A DNA stretch of 13,030 nt, taken from NCBI GenBank assembly GCA_030630095.1, contig DAOVNW010000009.1:1-13030 (forward strand), given 5' to 3'. Each line of letters opens with the position of its first letter. The stretch's first letter is position 1. The notes under the pieces are model-generated. The model made no database searches, had not been told where the DNA came from, and worked only from the letters and a program-made list of their open reading frames with translations. This document shows positions 1 through 7,300 of this stretch, one piece after another. A program made the position numbers and the translations under genes. The stretch is from Candidatus Omnitrophota bacterium (GTDB taxonomy: Bacteria; Omnitrophota; Gorgyraeia; JAGLLT01).

Positions 1-3000
1 GTTCAAAGTAAAATATGATGCCGGCTGAACAACAATCGAGCCTGAATCAATAGTAATACTGTTAGCGTCAACAGCGGTTAAGACGGTAGTTTCAGAGGTG
101 TTGTCTTTTATGTAGATGGCTGCTGTGCCGGATGAGAGGGTGTAGTTGTAGCCGGGAATACCTGCTGTTTCATCGCCGTAAGTGGTTGTGGGCTCGGTGG
201 GAGTGTATTTGCGGAATATGATCCATTTAACTCTCGCATCAATTACTGCAACACTAGAACCATCTCCTATTTTTAGTCCATCCGTGTCAGTTACAGTACC
301 ATATGCTATCGGCCTTCCAGTTGAGGATGATTGTAAGGTTCTGGCAGTATTATATAAATAATAACTACTTCCTGTTGAAGAATCAGCATCATTATTAATT
401 TGTTTATAGATATATTCAGTTCCTTCGGAATAAGCACCTACTAAATGTATACCTCCTGAATAAAAATCATACCAATTATTTTGATCCTCGGTACGAAAAG
501 GAAATAGCGCGTAAGATTTCGCATTCGCAGTTGAACCATCACATAACTGAAATCCTACGAGGTCATTACTACCTAAACTAATACCCTTAAATTGCGCTTC
601 CATAATATAATATGCGGGCAAAACTAAATCATATCTAACTGCCCCACCAACGTTTCCACTGACGGAATTATAAAATCTTAAATAATCACCTTCCGTTGTT
701 ACTGTCAGGCCTCCCATTGTAGTCCACCCTGAGGTACTGTCTTTATCAAAAAAAGACTCAAAGGTATCCGCCCCACTACTCGCCGAGGATAAACTTGCGT
801 TGCCGTAATACATGTACACTGTATTATCTCCAATGGCAAAGTCGGCTTTTATCCATACTGTCGCGGTACTGCTGTCGGTTTTTGACTCTATCCAGTAAGG
901 CAGGTATGCTCCGGCGCTATCGGTGAAACGAATGTCATCAAAATCAGCCTGCATATCGGCATCGTAAGCTATGGTTAATTTTACCTGATAGCCGGTAAGG
1001 GTCGCGGCTGAGGTAATTGTGAGGGTTTTGCGCTTAGAAAACTCTGTTCCCCCGGAATAATCCTGCTCTGTTGCGCCTATGGATGTGTAGAAGGGGGCTG
1101 TGCCTGCGGCGGTGGGGTTGTTGAGGTTGTTGTGGGATGTTGTGATGTAGTTGGATGAACGTACGATGATAGAAACCCTCACTTCTCCTATAATTCCGTC
1201 CCATTCACCATCGACAGTTCCGCATGCCCTTGAACCAATATATCCAACAGAAGCCAATGTTGCGTATGCGTGAGTAAATGGCGTTCCAATACTATTTCCG
1301 TTAAGATACCAATAGGATGTACCTGAATTAAGTACTGCTTGATGTATATTTTCATTTGTGTCTACTGCAACACCTGTATCCCAATCCTGCCCTACTCCTG
1401 TTGCACAAAGATACCAACCAGTACCGTTTGTAGTATCTATATTTAGACCATACCCATTGTTTGCTCCCCCTGCACAGTCAGGCCTACCCCAATCAAACAT
1501 ACTGTATATACCAGTCGTTACATCAGATTTTGACACAATCAATATATATCTATCTGCATTATCAGTGATATTAATATTTGATTTTGTTACCATCCATTGA
1601 TTTGTACCTGAAAATTCGATTCCTTTTCCATAACCATAATTAACAAGGTCACTTGCTCCCATGCTTCCGGTAGAAGTTCCATGATTTACATTCGAAGTAG
1701 AATCTTTTATAGCATCAGTGGCATCGTTATTTGGATCATTATTCATATGCCAGACGCCGACATAGTTAGCATCCCAAACCGCCTGGCTGCCGTAGGATGA
1801 GTTGGCGGCGGGTTCGGTTAGGGCGGCGTTTCCCCAGCAGACGTAGAACTGTGAGCTTGTGGCGGCTGTGGTGTTAAAGGGGAAATGTATGGCTACGTCA
1901 TCTACTGTGGCTAAACTTGCCGACTCAATTTCACGGGCTATGGGGTTGCCGTCGGTATCGCAAAGCCTGACATCGGCGCCGGCGGCTTTTACTCCCGGGA
2001 GATTTATTTGTATCATTAAAGGAATTCCCGTTTCAGTGGTAACTTTTGAGCCGTCTATAGTAACCAGTTTACGCTTAGTTAGTTGTTCGCCGTTTACCGT
2101 ATAGACTCCCGCGCTTTCTTCGGCGGGAGTAGCGTAGGTATCACTGGTATAAAAAGACGCGCTTCCGGTGTCAGTCATAGTAACTACCGTGGATGAATCG
2201 GTAGTTATGGTATTGCCGTAGGTGTCCACCGCAGTGAGGGTTTCCGGCCAGCCTACTCCTACGGTTTGGGGGGTGCTGGTAGTTATGGTGTATGAGGTAA
2301 ACGCCCCTAAAACCTGGACTATATTGGCTGAAGTATAAGTAATGGAATTACCGGCGTTATCTATAACTATATATTGGTATTTATAAGCTTTACCCACTGT
2401 AAGTGTGCTGTCCGTATAAGGCGAGCTTGGGTCTGAGGCTAAATCACTGAACGCGGAAAAATCGCCCACACTACCGCCGGTATAATCCGCTATAGCGCGC
2501 TGTAAAGTTTTCGCGGTTATGCCTCCCGCATCGCTGACAGTACCCAGGGTAATGGCAGCTGAAGTGGAAAAAGTGTCCCCTCCGGTGTAAGAAATACTGC
2601 CGCCGGAAGGATCGGTTGTATCGGTATATTTTTCCCCGGTAACATCAGCATTGGTTGCCGTATTGCCGGCTGTGTCTGTTCCGGTTATAGTAATTACCTC
2701 GGTAACACTGCCTACCGCGGCGGCATCCGTCGCGATTACACGGGTATATTTATAATCGTTTCCGCTGATTAAAGTTGTTGCCGCGCTTGCCGCATCATTA
2801 GCGGTTCCTTCAGCAGCAATGCTGATAGTAGGAGCCGCGCTTAAAGCTTCTGACGCGCTTATCTTGATATAATAAGTTCCCGCCTTCAAATAATCACCGC
2901 TAACCGCGCTTGTACACCCGGAATCGGTATAGTAACCAATGGTGAAGGTTGGAGCGGTATCATCCAGGGTAACCGTAATATTAAAATCAACTACAGGATC

Positions 3001-6000
3001 ATAGGTAGCATAGATGGAATATTTATAATTAGAATGAGTAAAAGAAGCGGGATTAGGCCAAGTGCCATAGGCTAAACTTTGGCTATGTCCTTGATCCGTA
3101 GAGCCTCCTGTATCAAAGTATAAATAAGCGTTAGGTGGACCTTCGTAGCCGCCCAAGCCTCCCCACGCCGCCAATACATAATCTGCGGCGGATATAGCCG
3201 GCAAACCGCTTACATCCAAAGTAAGCCAAGCGACTGTGTCTTCAATGATACCCTCTGCAGACTCACATACTTTTGAAGAATCGCTGTGGTTGTAAATTGC
3301 ATATTTGTAATAAGAGTGTCCCGCCTCCACAACTACACGGGCAGTTAAACTATCTACCGTTCCATCTGCTCCGGCAAAGACGCTTCCAGCAATAGCATCT
3401 AATATCTCCCCCATGCTGACCCCGGCTGTCTCATATCCAAAAGTCGGGTCAACTATTACCGGATAAGCCGCGTTCTTCAGCCACTCTTTATTAATGGTAA
3501 TCGTTAGAGTGCCTTTGCCTTTTGAGATTGCTTCGCCTGTCTCCGACAGACTCTCAATGGCGAGTTCGCCCCAAATCCAGTCTCCATTCTTATCAATAAT
3601 CTTCGGCCGGTAAATATGGAATGCCTTGCCTGTTTTGTATTTATTATCCTTCTTGCTTTCATGATACACGGCGTAAGACCCAACAACATCTTCCGGCCGA
3701 TAAGCGGCAACTTTGCCGTCTTTGCCGTAGATAAAACTTTCGGTTGCTGTTTGGCCCTCTTCTAACCTCACTTGAGTAAGCGGCGGCTGGTAGTAAAACT
3801 TCAATCCCTGCGTTTCAATGGGAAATTCAAAAATGTTTGTCTTGGGTTTTTCTTTTAAAATCAGCTCAAACTCCAATCCCCCGTTTTCATTAATAATAAC
3901 TGTATGTGTTTTCCCCGCGGCGTCTTTTTTGATGATTTCTTCAGGACTTTTTTTGTAGAAACGGCTCGCTTTCTGAGGCGAATCCCATTCTATCATGTTA
4001 GCGCGGGAAGCTACTGATTTTTTCTCTCTTGGTATTTCGGTGTCAGGAAACTTTATACTTAAAAAGCATTCCTCTCCCCAGCGTTTTATTTTCGCGTGAG
4101 GCTTAAAATCTCTGGTTTTAAAATCGCCGATCTCAGCCTCATCCTCCCCAAACTTAATCTTATACCGCTTTTTGAGATTGCTTCGCTTCGCTCGCAATGA
4201 CGGCCCATCTTCTGTCTTCTGTTTTCTGTCTTCTGACTCCTGACTTGTGACTTGTGGCTTGTGACTTGTGTCTACAGTTAATATATGCCCGTCTCTGGTG
4301 GTTGCTCCGCAAAGATTTGTAGCGGTAACAAATATATTCGCGGTTGTATTTATACCCCGGGATAACTCATATCGGCAAATATAGATATTATCATTATTAT
4401 CATCAAACATCTTAACCCGGATATCGCCGCCAAAAGCCTTAAGGTTACAGCTCACTGAAACAATATCGGAATTATTATCGCCTTCGGCCGAGTTATCCCA
4501 TTCAACCGTTATAGCATCACCTAATATATATACTCCATTTTCTCCGCCGGCGCCTAAACAATGAATATTAGCTGAGGTAACTATCGGAGCAAGGGAATAT
4601 TCCAGCTCAATCTGTTCGATGCTAGATCCCGGATACTGGATACCGGATACTAGTTCAGGAAAGTTGGCACGCAGTAGCAACTCTTTACCCACAGTAAAAT
4701 CAAAAGGCGCGCTGTAGGCCCTGCCGCTTTCCCAGCCGCTTTCCCAACTCAACCCTCCATCCACGGAAATGTCTATTGAGATTGCTTCGCTCCCTTCGGC
4801 CGCTCGCAATGACGGAGTGACTGCGCTGATATTACAAGCAGTAAAAAGAGGGGGGGTGGTATATCGCGCATTGTGTATCGTGTCGCGTGCTATTATATTA
4901 CCGTTATTGGTAAGTGTGACATTAGAAAACTCTGCTAAACCGACTCCTTCTTCATCTCCCGATGCGCTGACATAAGGCTCAAATTCAGCAAACTTACGCA
5001 CCCTTACCCAATCATAATAAGCCACACTGCCTTCACCTGTCTCTAAGCCAATATACCCCTGTTTTAATCCTCCTTCATCGGTATAGCTTACTTCTGCCTC
5101 TGGTATTGAGTATTGAGTATTGAGTATTGAGTATCTTTTAAAAGTTAGCTCATCCCCGTGAGTTTTAACTTTATATCTATAAGTGACTCCGGCTGAAATA
5201 GGCTTATTTTGATTCTTCTTTACGATATCGCCTACTACCAGACAATGCTCAGCGCCTTCATAGGCTGAAGAATAAGCAACCTGTTTAAGATTCCCTTCGC
5301 CGGTTCTAATGATTAGCCGGTTCTCAAAACCGGTTTCAGCCTTTGCCTGATATTCAATTATTCCGTCTTTAATCCGATAGGTTCGGGATGTAACCTTAGT
5401 TCCGTCTAATTTTAATTGGGAACCGAAAAGTTCATAACTCCCGCCCAAATCCGTATAAGTTTCCCACTTTTCCATATCAAGTTCATTTTGCGTAAAATCA
5501 TCAAAAAAGTCAAAGACACTCTCTCCATCGGATAAGCTCTCCGCCTCAGAATTCCCGTAGTAGATATATATAGGTAAGCCCCCGGAAGGCATCTGGGGAA
5601 TCTTTACCCAAAAGACAGCTGTTTTATCGGGGCTTTCACCGGCAATACTCTCCAAATAATAAGACAAAATAGTTTCGCCGTCATTAGCGGTAAAACGAAT
5701 ATCTGAAAAGTCCGCTTTCGCATTTCCTTCACACCCCACCTTCACTCCGGGAGAGAAAGTATTAATTGATTGATTGACTGATATAGGTATTTGGTAGTTG
5801 AATAATTCCCTCTCGGAAGGATTAATAATATATAAGGATTTTCTAAACTTAAGCCCGGAAAGTTCAGGACTGCCAAAAGTACCGCCCTCACCTTTTATGT
5901 CGGTGTAAGCGATTTTTATCCCGATAAGCTCACTATCAACCCCAAGCGTTACCCTCCATTTAATCCGATTCCCGCTAAGGACTGTGGACTGTGGACTGTG

Positions 6001-6363
6001 GATTAAAAGAGGCTCTCCATAAACCGCCGGTATATAATCCGCGCCGTTATTAGCACTCACTTCTAAATTTACTTCACCTTTAAACTGCCAGGTCGTGGTA
6101 AGGGTTTTTATTGTGTTTTTGGTTTTAATTGCCTCCACAAGTTCATGTGCCGCGTTTGCCGCAAGCTCAGGCAGAAGATAATCGCCGGTTCCATCTACGC
6201 GCCAGACAAGAGGTGACTTATAAACTATTACTTCAGCTGCCTGCCCCTCACTTGTATAGCTAAGGCTGCCAACAACAAAAGATAAACAAAGCCCCGCAAG
6301 AAGAGAAAGAACCACTGCTAAAACTATTCTCCCCTTCCGCTTCATTCTCTTTTTATCCCGCAT
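1..6363 (-). CDS. Giant secreted DUF2341/LamG multidomain protein, C-terminus outside window
   Basis: A single reading frame is open from 6363 to base 1, giving at least 2121 residues; the C-terminus lies off the left edge. A basic n-region (KKRMKRKGR) and a hydrophobic stretch at residues 13-34 form a signal peptide, probably cut near GQAAE. DUF2341 units, marked by the motif IYIYYGN or its variants, lie at about 169-285, 1430-1512 and 1777-1874. Concanavalin A/LamG-like jellyrolls follow each (about 283-465, ending DWVRVRKF; 1530-1740, starting VGVWHMN; 1874-2050, ending VKWIIFRKY). Between them are an RHS/wall-protein-like YPVIVDPTFGY (967-977) and Ig/cadherin-like repeats (1128-1428, with TDTAGNTA and DNAGN). 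Such proteins are thought to act at the cell surface, possibly binding glycans; no catalytic motif is visible. ATG 6363 has AAGG 7 bases upstream; GTG 6387 and ATG 6345 are in-frame alternatives. In-frame repeats crowd residues 120-950 only. Confidence 0.9.
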   Translation of the reverse strand, partial: MRDKKRMKRKGRIVLAVVLSLLAGLCLSFVVGSLSYTSEGQAAEVIVYKSPLVWRVDGTGDYLLPELAANAAHELVEAIKTKNTIKTLTTTWQFKGEVNLEVSANNGADYIPAVYGEPLLIHSPQSTVLSGNRIKWRVTLGVDSELIGIKIAYTDIKGEGGTFGSPELSGLKFRKSLYIINPSERELFNYQIPISVNQSINTFSPGVKVGCEGNAKADFSDIRFTANDGETILSYYLESIAGESPDKTAVFWVKIPQMPSGGLPIYIYYGNSEAESLSDGESVFDFFDDFTQNELDMEKWETYTDLGGSYELFGSQLKLDGTKVTSRTYRIKDGIIEYQAKAETGFENRLIIRTGEGNLKQVAYSSAYEGAEHCLVVGDIVKKNQNKPISAGVTYRYKVKTHGDELTFKRYSILNTQYSIPEAEVSYTDEGGLKQGYIGLETGEGSVAYYDWVRVRKFAEFEPYVSASGDEEGVGLAEFSNVTLTNNGNIIARDTIHNARYTTPPLFTACNISAVTPSLRAAEGSEAISIDISVDGGLSWESGWESGRAYSAPFDFTVGKELLLRANFPELVSGIQYPGSSIEQIELEYSLAPIVTSANIHCLGAGGENGVYILGDAITVEWDNSAEGDNNSDIVSVSCNLKAFGGDIRVKMFDDNNDNIYICRYELSRGINTTANIFVTATNLCGATTRDGHILTVDTSHKPQVTSQESEDRKQKTEDGPSLRAKRSNLKKRYKIKFGEDEAEIGDFKTRDFKPHAKIKRWGEECFLSIKFPDTEIPREKKSVASRANMIEWDSPQKASRFYKKSPEEIIKKDAAGKTHTVIINENGGLEFELILKEKPKTNIFEFPIETQGLKFYYQPPLTQVRLEEGQTATESFIYGKDGKVAAYRPEDVVGSYAVYHESKKDNKYKTGKAFHIYRPKIIDKNGDWIWGELAIESLSETGEAISKGKGTLTITINKEWLKNAAYPVIVDPTFGYETAGVSMGEILDAIAGSVFAGADGTVDSLTARVVVEAGHSYYKYAIYNHSDSSKVCESAEGIIEDTVAWLTLDVSGLPAISAADYVLAAWGGLGGYEGPPNAYLYFDTGGSTDQGHSQSLAYGTWPNPASFTHSNYKYSIYATYDPVVDFNITVTLDDTAPTFTIGYYTDSGCTSAVSGDYLKAGTYYIKISASEALSAAPTISIAAEGTANDAASAATTLISGNDYKYTRVIATDAAAVGSVTEVITITGTDTAGNTATNADVTGEKYTDTTDPSGGSISYTGGDTFSTSAAITLGTVSDAGGITAKTLQRAIADYTGGSVGDFSAFSDLASDPSSPYTDSTLTVGKAYKYQYIVIDNAGNSITYTSANIVQVLGAFTSYTITTSTPQTVGVGWPETLTAVDTYGNTITTDSSTVVTMTDTGSASFYTSDTYATPAEESAGVYTVNGEQLTKRKLVTIDGSKVTTETGIPLMIQINLPGVKAAGADVRLCDTDGNPIAREIESASLATVDDVAIHFPFNTTAATSSQFYVCWGNAALTEPAANSSYGSQAVWDANYVGVWHMNNDPNNDATDAIKDSTSNVNHGTSTGSMGASDLVNYGYGKGIEFSGTNQWMVTKSNINITDNADRYILIVSKSDVTTGIYSMFDWGRPDCAGGANNGYGLNIDTTNGTGWYLCATGVGQDWDTGVAVDTNENIHQAVLNSGTSYWYLNGNSIGTPFTHAYATLASVGYIGSRACGTVDGEWDGIIGEVRVSIIVRSSNYITTSHNNLNNPTAAGTAPFYTSIGATEQDYSGGTEFSKRKTLTITSAATLTGYQVKLTIAYDADMQADFDDIRFTDSAGAYLPYWIESKTDSSTATVWIKADFAIGDNTVYMYYGNASLSSASSGADTFESFFDKDSTSGWTTMGGLTVTTEGDYLRFYNSVSGNVGGAVRYDLVLPAYYIMEAQFKGISLGSNDLVGFQLCDGSTANAKSYALFPFRTEDQNNWYDFYSGGIHLVGAYSEGTEYIYKQINNDADSSTGSSYYLYNTARTLQSSSTGRPIAYGTVTDTDGLKIGDGSSVAVIDARVKWIIFRKYTPTEPTTTYGDETAGIPGYNYTLSSGTAAIYIKDNTSETTVLTAVDANSITIDSGSIVVQPASYFTLN
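3520..3563. repeat. Diverged REP-like palindrome inside the giant gene (copy 3)
   Basis: This copy shares the 17-mer TTTTGAGATTGCTTCGC with the copy at 4170. It then runs into a perfect inner inverted repeat, CTGTC/GACAG, and ends in CAATGGCGAG, which resembles the CAATGACGG end of the other copies. It is read in frame as residues of about 934-948 (ending GEAIS), the same phase as copy 2. It is the most degenerate of the three, so its membership is probable rather than certain. Confidence 0.5.
4170..4203. repeat. REP-like palindromic element inside the giant gene (copy 1)
   Basis: The element runs from TTTTGAGATTGCTTCGC to CTCGCAATGACGG, with ATTGC/GCAAT as outer pairing arms. Short palindromes of this type (GTCATTGCGAG...GCAATCTC) are scattered through many bacterial genomes. 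Here it is translated in frame as SLRAKRSNL and similar residues (about 721-732), in a different phase at its 3' end from copies 2 and 3. It directly abuts the heptamer array at 4208-4270, so two repeat types form one low-complexity linker. Confidence 0.75.
4208..4270. repeat. Nine degenerate 7-bp tandem units inside the giant gene
   Basis: Nine consecutive heptamers fill 63 bases: a run of TCTTCTG-like units followed by ACTTGTG-like units, with an ACTCCTG unit at the switch. The total length is exactly 21 codons, so the frame is kept although the unit is not a multiple of three. It encodes a polar Lys/Gln/Ser/Thr/Glu linker at about residues 699-719. The transition between two related units suggests slippage followed by divergence. 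Confidence 0.8.
4631..4651. repeat. Three 7-bp tandem units (GGATACT) inside the giant gene
   Basis: Three GGATACY heptamers lie head to tail (21 bases, 7 codons) and encode part of a linker around residues 571-578. The unit differs from the other heptamer arrays in the gene, but the period is the same. Confidence 0.65.
4778..4815. repeat. REP-like palindromic element inside the giant gene (copy 2)
   Basis: The element runs from GAGATTGCTTCGCTCCC through a CTTCGG loop-like centre to GCTCGCAATGACGG. It shares both ends with copy 1 (GAGATTGCTTCGCT and GCTCGCAATGACGG) and has a longer centre. It is read in frame as SLRAAEGSEAIS at about residues 517-529. Confidence 0.75.
5104..5134. repeat. Four 7-bp tandem units (TATTGAG) inside the giant gene
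   Basis: Four perfect TATTGAG heptamers plus a partial TAT are translated as YSILNTQYSIP at about residues 410-420, inside the first LamG-like domain. The perfection of the units suggests a recent expansion, or a site still able to slip. A change of one unit would shift the frame of everything downstream. Confidence 0.8.
5979..6002. repeat. Three and a half 7-bp tandem units (GGACTGT) inside the giant gene
   Basis: Three perfect GGACTGT heptamers plus GGA (24 bases, 8 codons) encode HSPQSTV at about residues 121-129, near the N-terminal part of the mature protein. The array is perfect, like the one at 5104. Confidence 0.75.
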
Positions 6364-6412
6364 TTCGATACCTTGCCTATCTTTCACTTTGCCCCTTATG
6401 CGTTTAAAAAAC

Positions 6413-6488
6413 CTAAATCCTAAACTCTAAATACTAAACAATATCTAAATTCAAAATACTAAATTTTAAACAAATTCAAAATTCAAAT
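6413..6488. repeat. AT-rich heptad array, left inverted arm beside the four-helix-bundle gene
   Basis: On the plus strand, four successive CTAAAYN heptamers (6413-6440) are followed by related AT-rich sequence and two perfect AAATTCA heptamers (6472-6485). Read on the minus strand, the inner part contains GATATTGTTTAGTATTT and TTTAGGATTT. Both occur in the opposite orientation at 6873-6910, on the other side of the four-helix-bundle gene. This array also fills most of the 134-bp gap before the giant gene. Confidence 0.75.
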
Positions 6489-6497
6489 GTTTTAAAC

Positions 6498-6842
6498 TCA
6501 TTTTGACTTTTCAACTATTGAACCAAAAATTTTCATTAACTCCGTAGCCTCGATAATTAGTTTATTTCTTTGCGTTTCTAAATTATCTGATCCGGTTTCT
6601 AAAAGTTTTAACCAATAACGGCTCTCTTTTGCCTCTTTACGGGAAATCTTTACCCTCATAACAAAATCTTTCTTACTTAAAGATTCATTGGCTTCTATAT
6701 AATTGGCTCCCACAGAGCCGGAAGACCTTATTAACTGTCTTATATCTTCCATATTAGCTAAATTTCTGGGTAGTTTCTTAACGAATTTTCTAACTTCTTT
6801 TGCAAATATTAATGTTCTCTCCTCTAAATCATACTGTTTCAT
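6498..6842 (-). CDS. Four-helix-bundle protein (S23 / 23S rRNA intervening-sequence family)
   Basis: The 114-residue protein matches the length and sequence style of the four-helix-bundle family PF05635/TIGR02436. Its signature block is visible: RSSGSVGANYIEANES (about 39-54), then KDFVMRVKISRKEAKESRYWL (in two parts, about 58-78). There is no signal peptide, and it is the only clearly cytoplasmic protein in the window. Members of the family are found in spacers of split 23S rRNA genes and also free-standing; their function is unknown, and the DGR accessory protein Avd has the same fold. No rRNA or reverse transcriptase is present here. The gene has no good Shine-Dalgarno site, and AAACAGTATG is duplicated in tandem at its start. 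It is bracketed by inverted AT-rich heptad arrays, unlike any other gene in the window, which suggests that gene and arrays may have arrived together. Confidence 0.9.
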   Translation of the reverse strand: MKQYDLEERTLIFAKEVRKFVKKLPRNLANMEDIRQLIRSSGSVGANYIEANESLSKKDFVMRVKISRKEAKESRYWLKLLETGSDNLETQRNKLIIEATELMKIFGSIVEKSK

Positions 6843-6872
6843 ACTGTTTTGGATTTTGTATTTTGTTCATTT

Positions 6873-6912
6873 GATATTGTTTAGTATTTCGATATTAGAA
6901 TTTAGGATTTTT
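6873..6912. repeat. AT-rich heptad array, right inverted arm beside the four-helix-bundle gene
   Basis: GATATTGTTTAGTATTT (17 bases) and TTTAGGATTT (10 bases) are exact inverted matches to the left arm at 6415-6445. From 6878 the sequence falls into 7-bp steps of the type NNTTTAG. The last bases approach the stop codon of the small exported-protein gene at 6913. Confidence 0.75.
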
Positions 6913-7164
6913 CTAACGAGGTGAATATTCAGATATGCTCCCATCATCGTTTAATATCTTCTCTACCTCAATCATATCAATTCCAATTTCTTCTATAATG
7001 TCCCCGGTTGCTGCTTCATACCAAATTGTGTCTTCTGTTTTTTCGGTTACTTTAGCCTGTATTTGTTGGCCGTCTTTTGTATAGATAGTTTCACAATAGA
7101 GCGGCTCTAAACCTATAATAATCATAGCACAAAGTAAAATAATCAGCCTAACGCCTATTTTCAT
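6913..7164 (-). CDS. Small exported protein of unknown function
   Basis: The 83-residue product has a signal peptide (MKIGVR, then a hydrophobic core at 7-18, likely cut after about residue 24, PLYC-E). The Cys there is preceded by Tyr and so does not make a convincing lipobox. The mature part of about 58 residues is acidic and shows a KDGQQIQAKV...DTIWYEAATGD...IDMIEVEKI pattern. This resembles small periplasmic proteins with a short beta-rich repeat, but I do not recognise a named family. The start is well supported: GGAGG lies 6-7 bases before ATG 7164. A candidate promoter sits at 7195-7223. It lies between the thioredoxin-type gene and the four-helix-bundle gene, and may be transcribed alone because it has its own promoter-like sequence. 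Confidence 0.8.
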   Translation of the reverse strand: MKIGVRLIILLCAMIIIGLEPLYCETIYTKDGQQIQAKVTEKTEDTIWYEAATGDIIEEIGIDMIEVEKILNDDGSISEYSPR

Positions 7165-7194
7165 CTTTTCCCTCCATCTCTATCCTAAATATAC

Positions 7195-7223
7195 CTTATA
7201 TTAGCATTATTACCTATCCGCAA
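7195..7223 (-). promoter_or_regulatory. Candidate sigma-70-type promoter for the small exported protein
   Basis: On the minus strand, TTGCGG is followed after 17 bases by TATAAG. The downstream edge of TATAAG lies about 30 bases before ATG 7164. The -35 part belongs to the motif GTTTTGCGGATAGG, which recurs with one mismatch upstream of the thioredoxin-type gene. Confidence 0.45.
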
Positions 7224-7300
7224 AACTACCTAATATCCTTGCACAAACTACTTAAACGCTAATTTTTGCTAAAAGGATTTAATAGAGCATCCGGCCCTAT

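Noticed and set aside
3504..3710. Separate small minus-strand gene
   Set aside because: It lies wholly inside the giant gene in another frame, and the giant frame gives coherent domain sequence across the same bases.
4208..4270. CRISPR array
   Set aside because: The repeat unit is only 7 bp with no spacers, and it is translated in frame.
6498..6842. Diversity-generating retroelement with the four-helix-bundle protein as Avd
   Set aside because: There is no reverse transcriptase, no template/variable repeat pair, and the protein shows the S23-type motif rather than an Avd-like one.
6498..6842. 23S rRNA intervening sequence
   Set aside because: No rRNA sequence flanks the gene; both sides are AT-rich repeats and protein genes.
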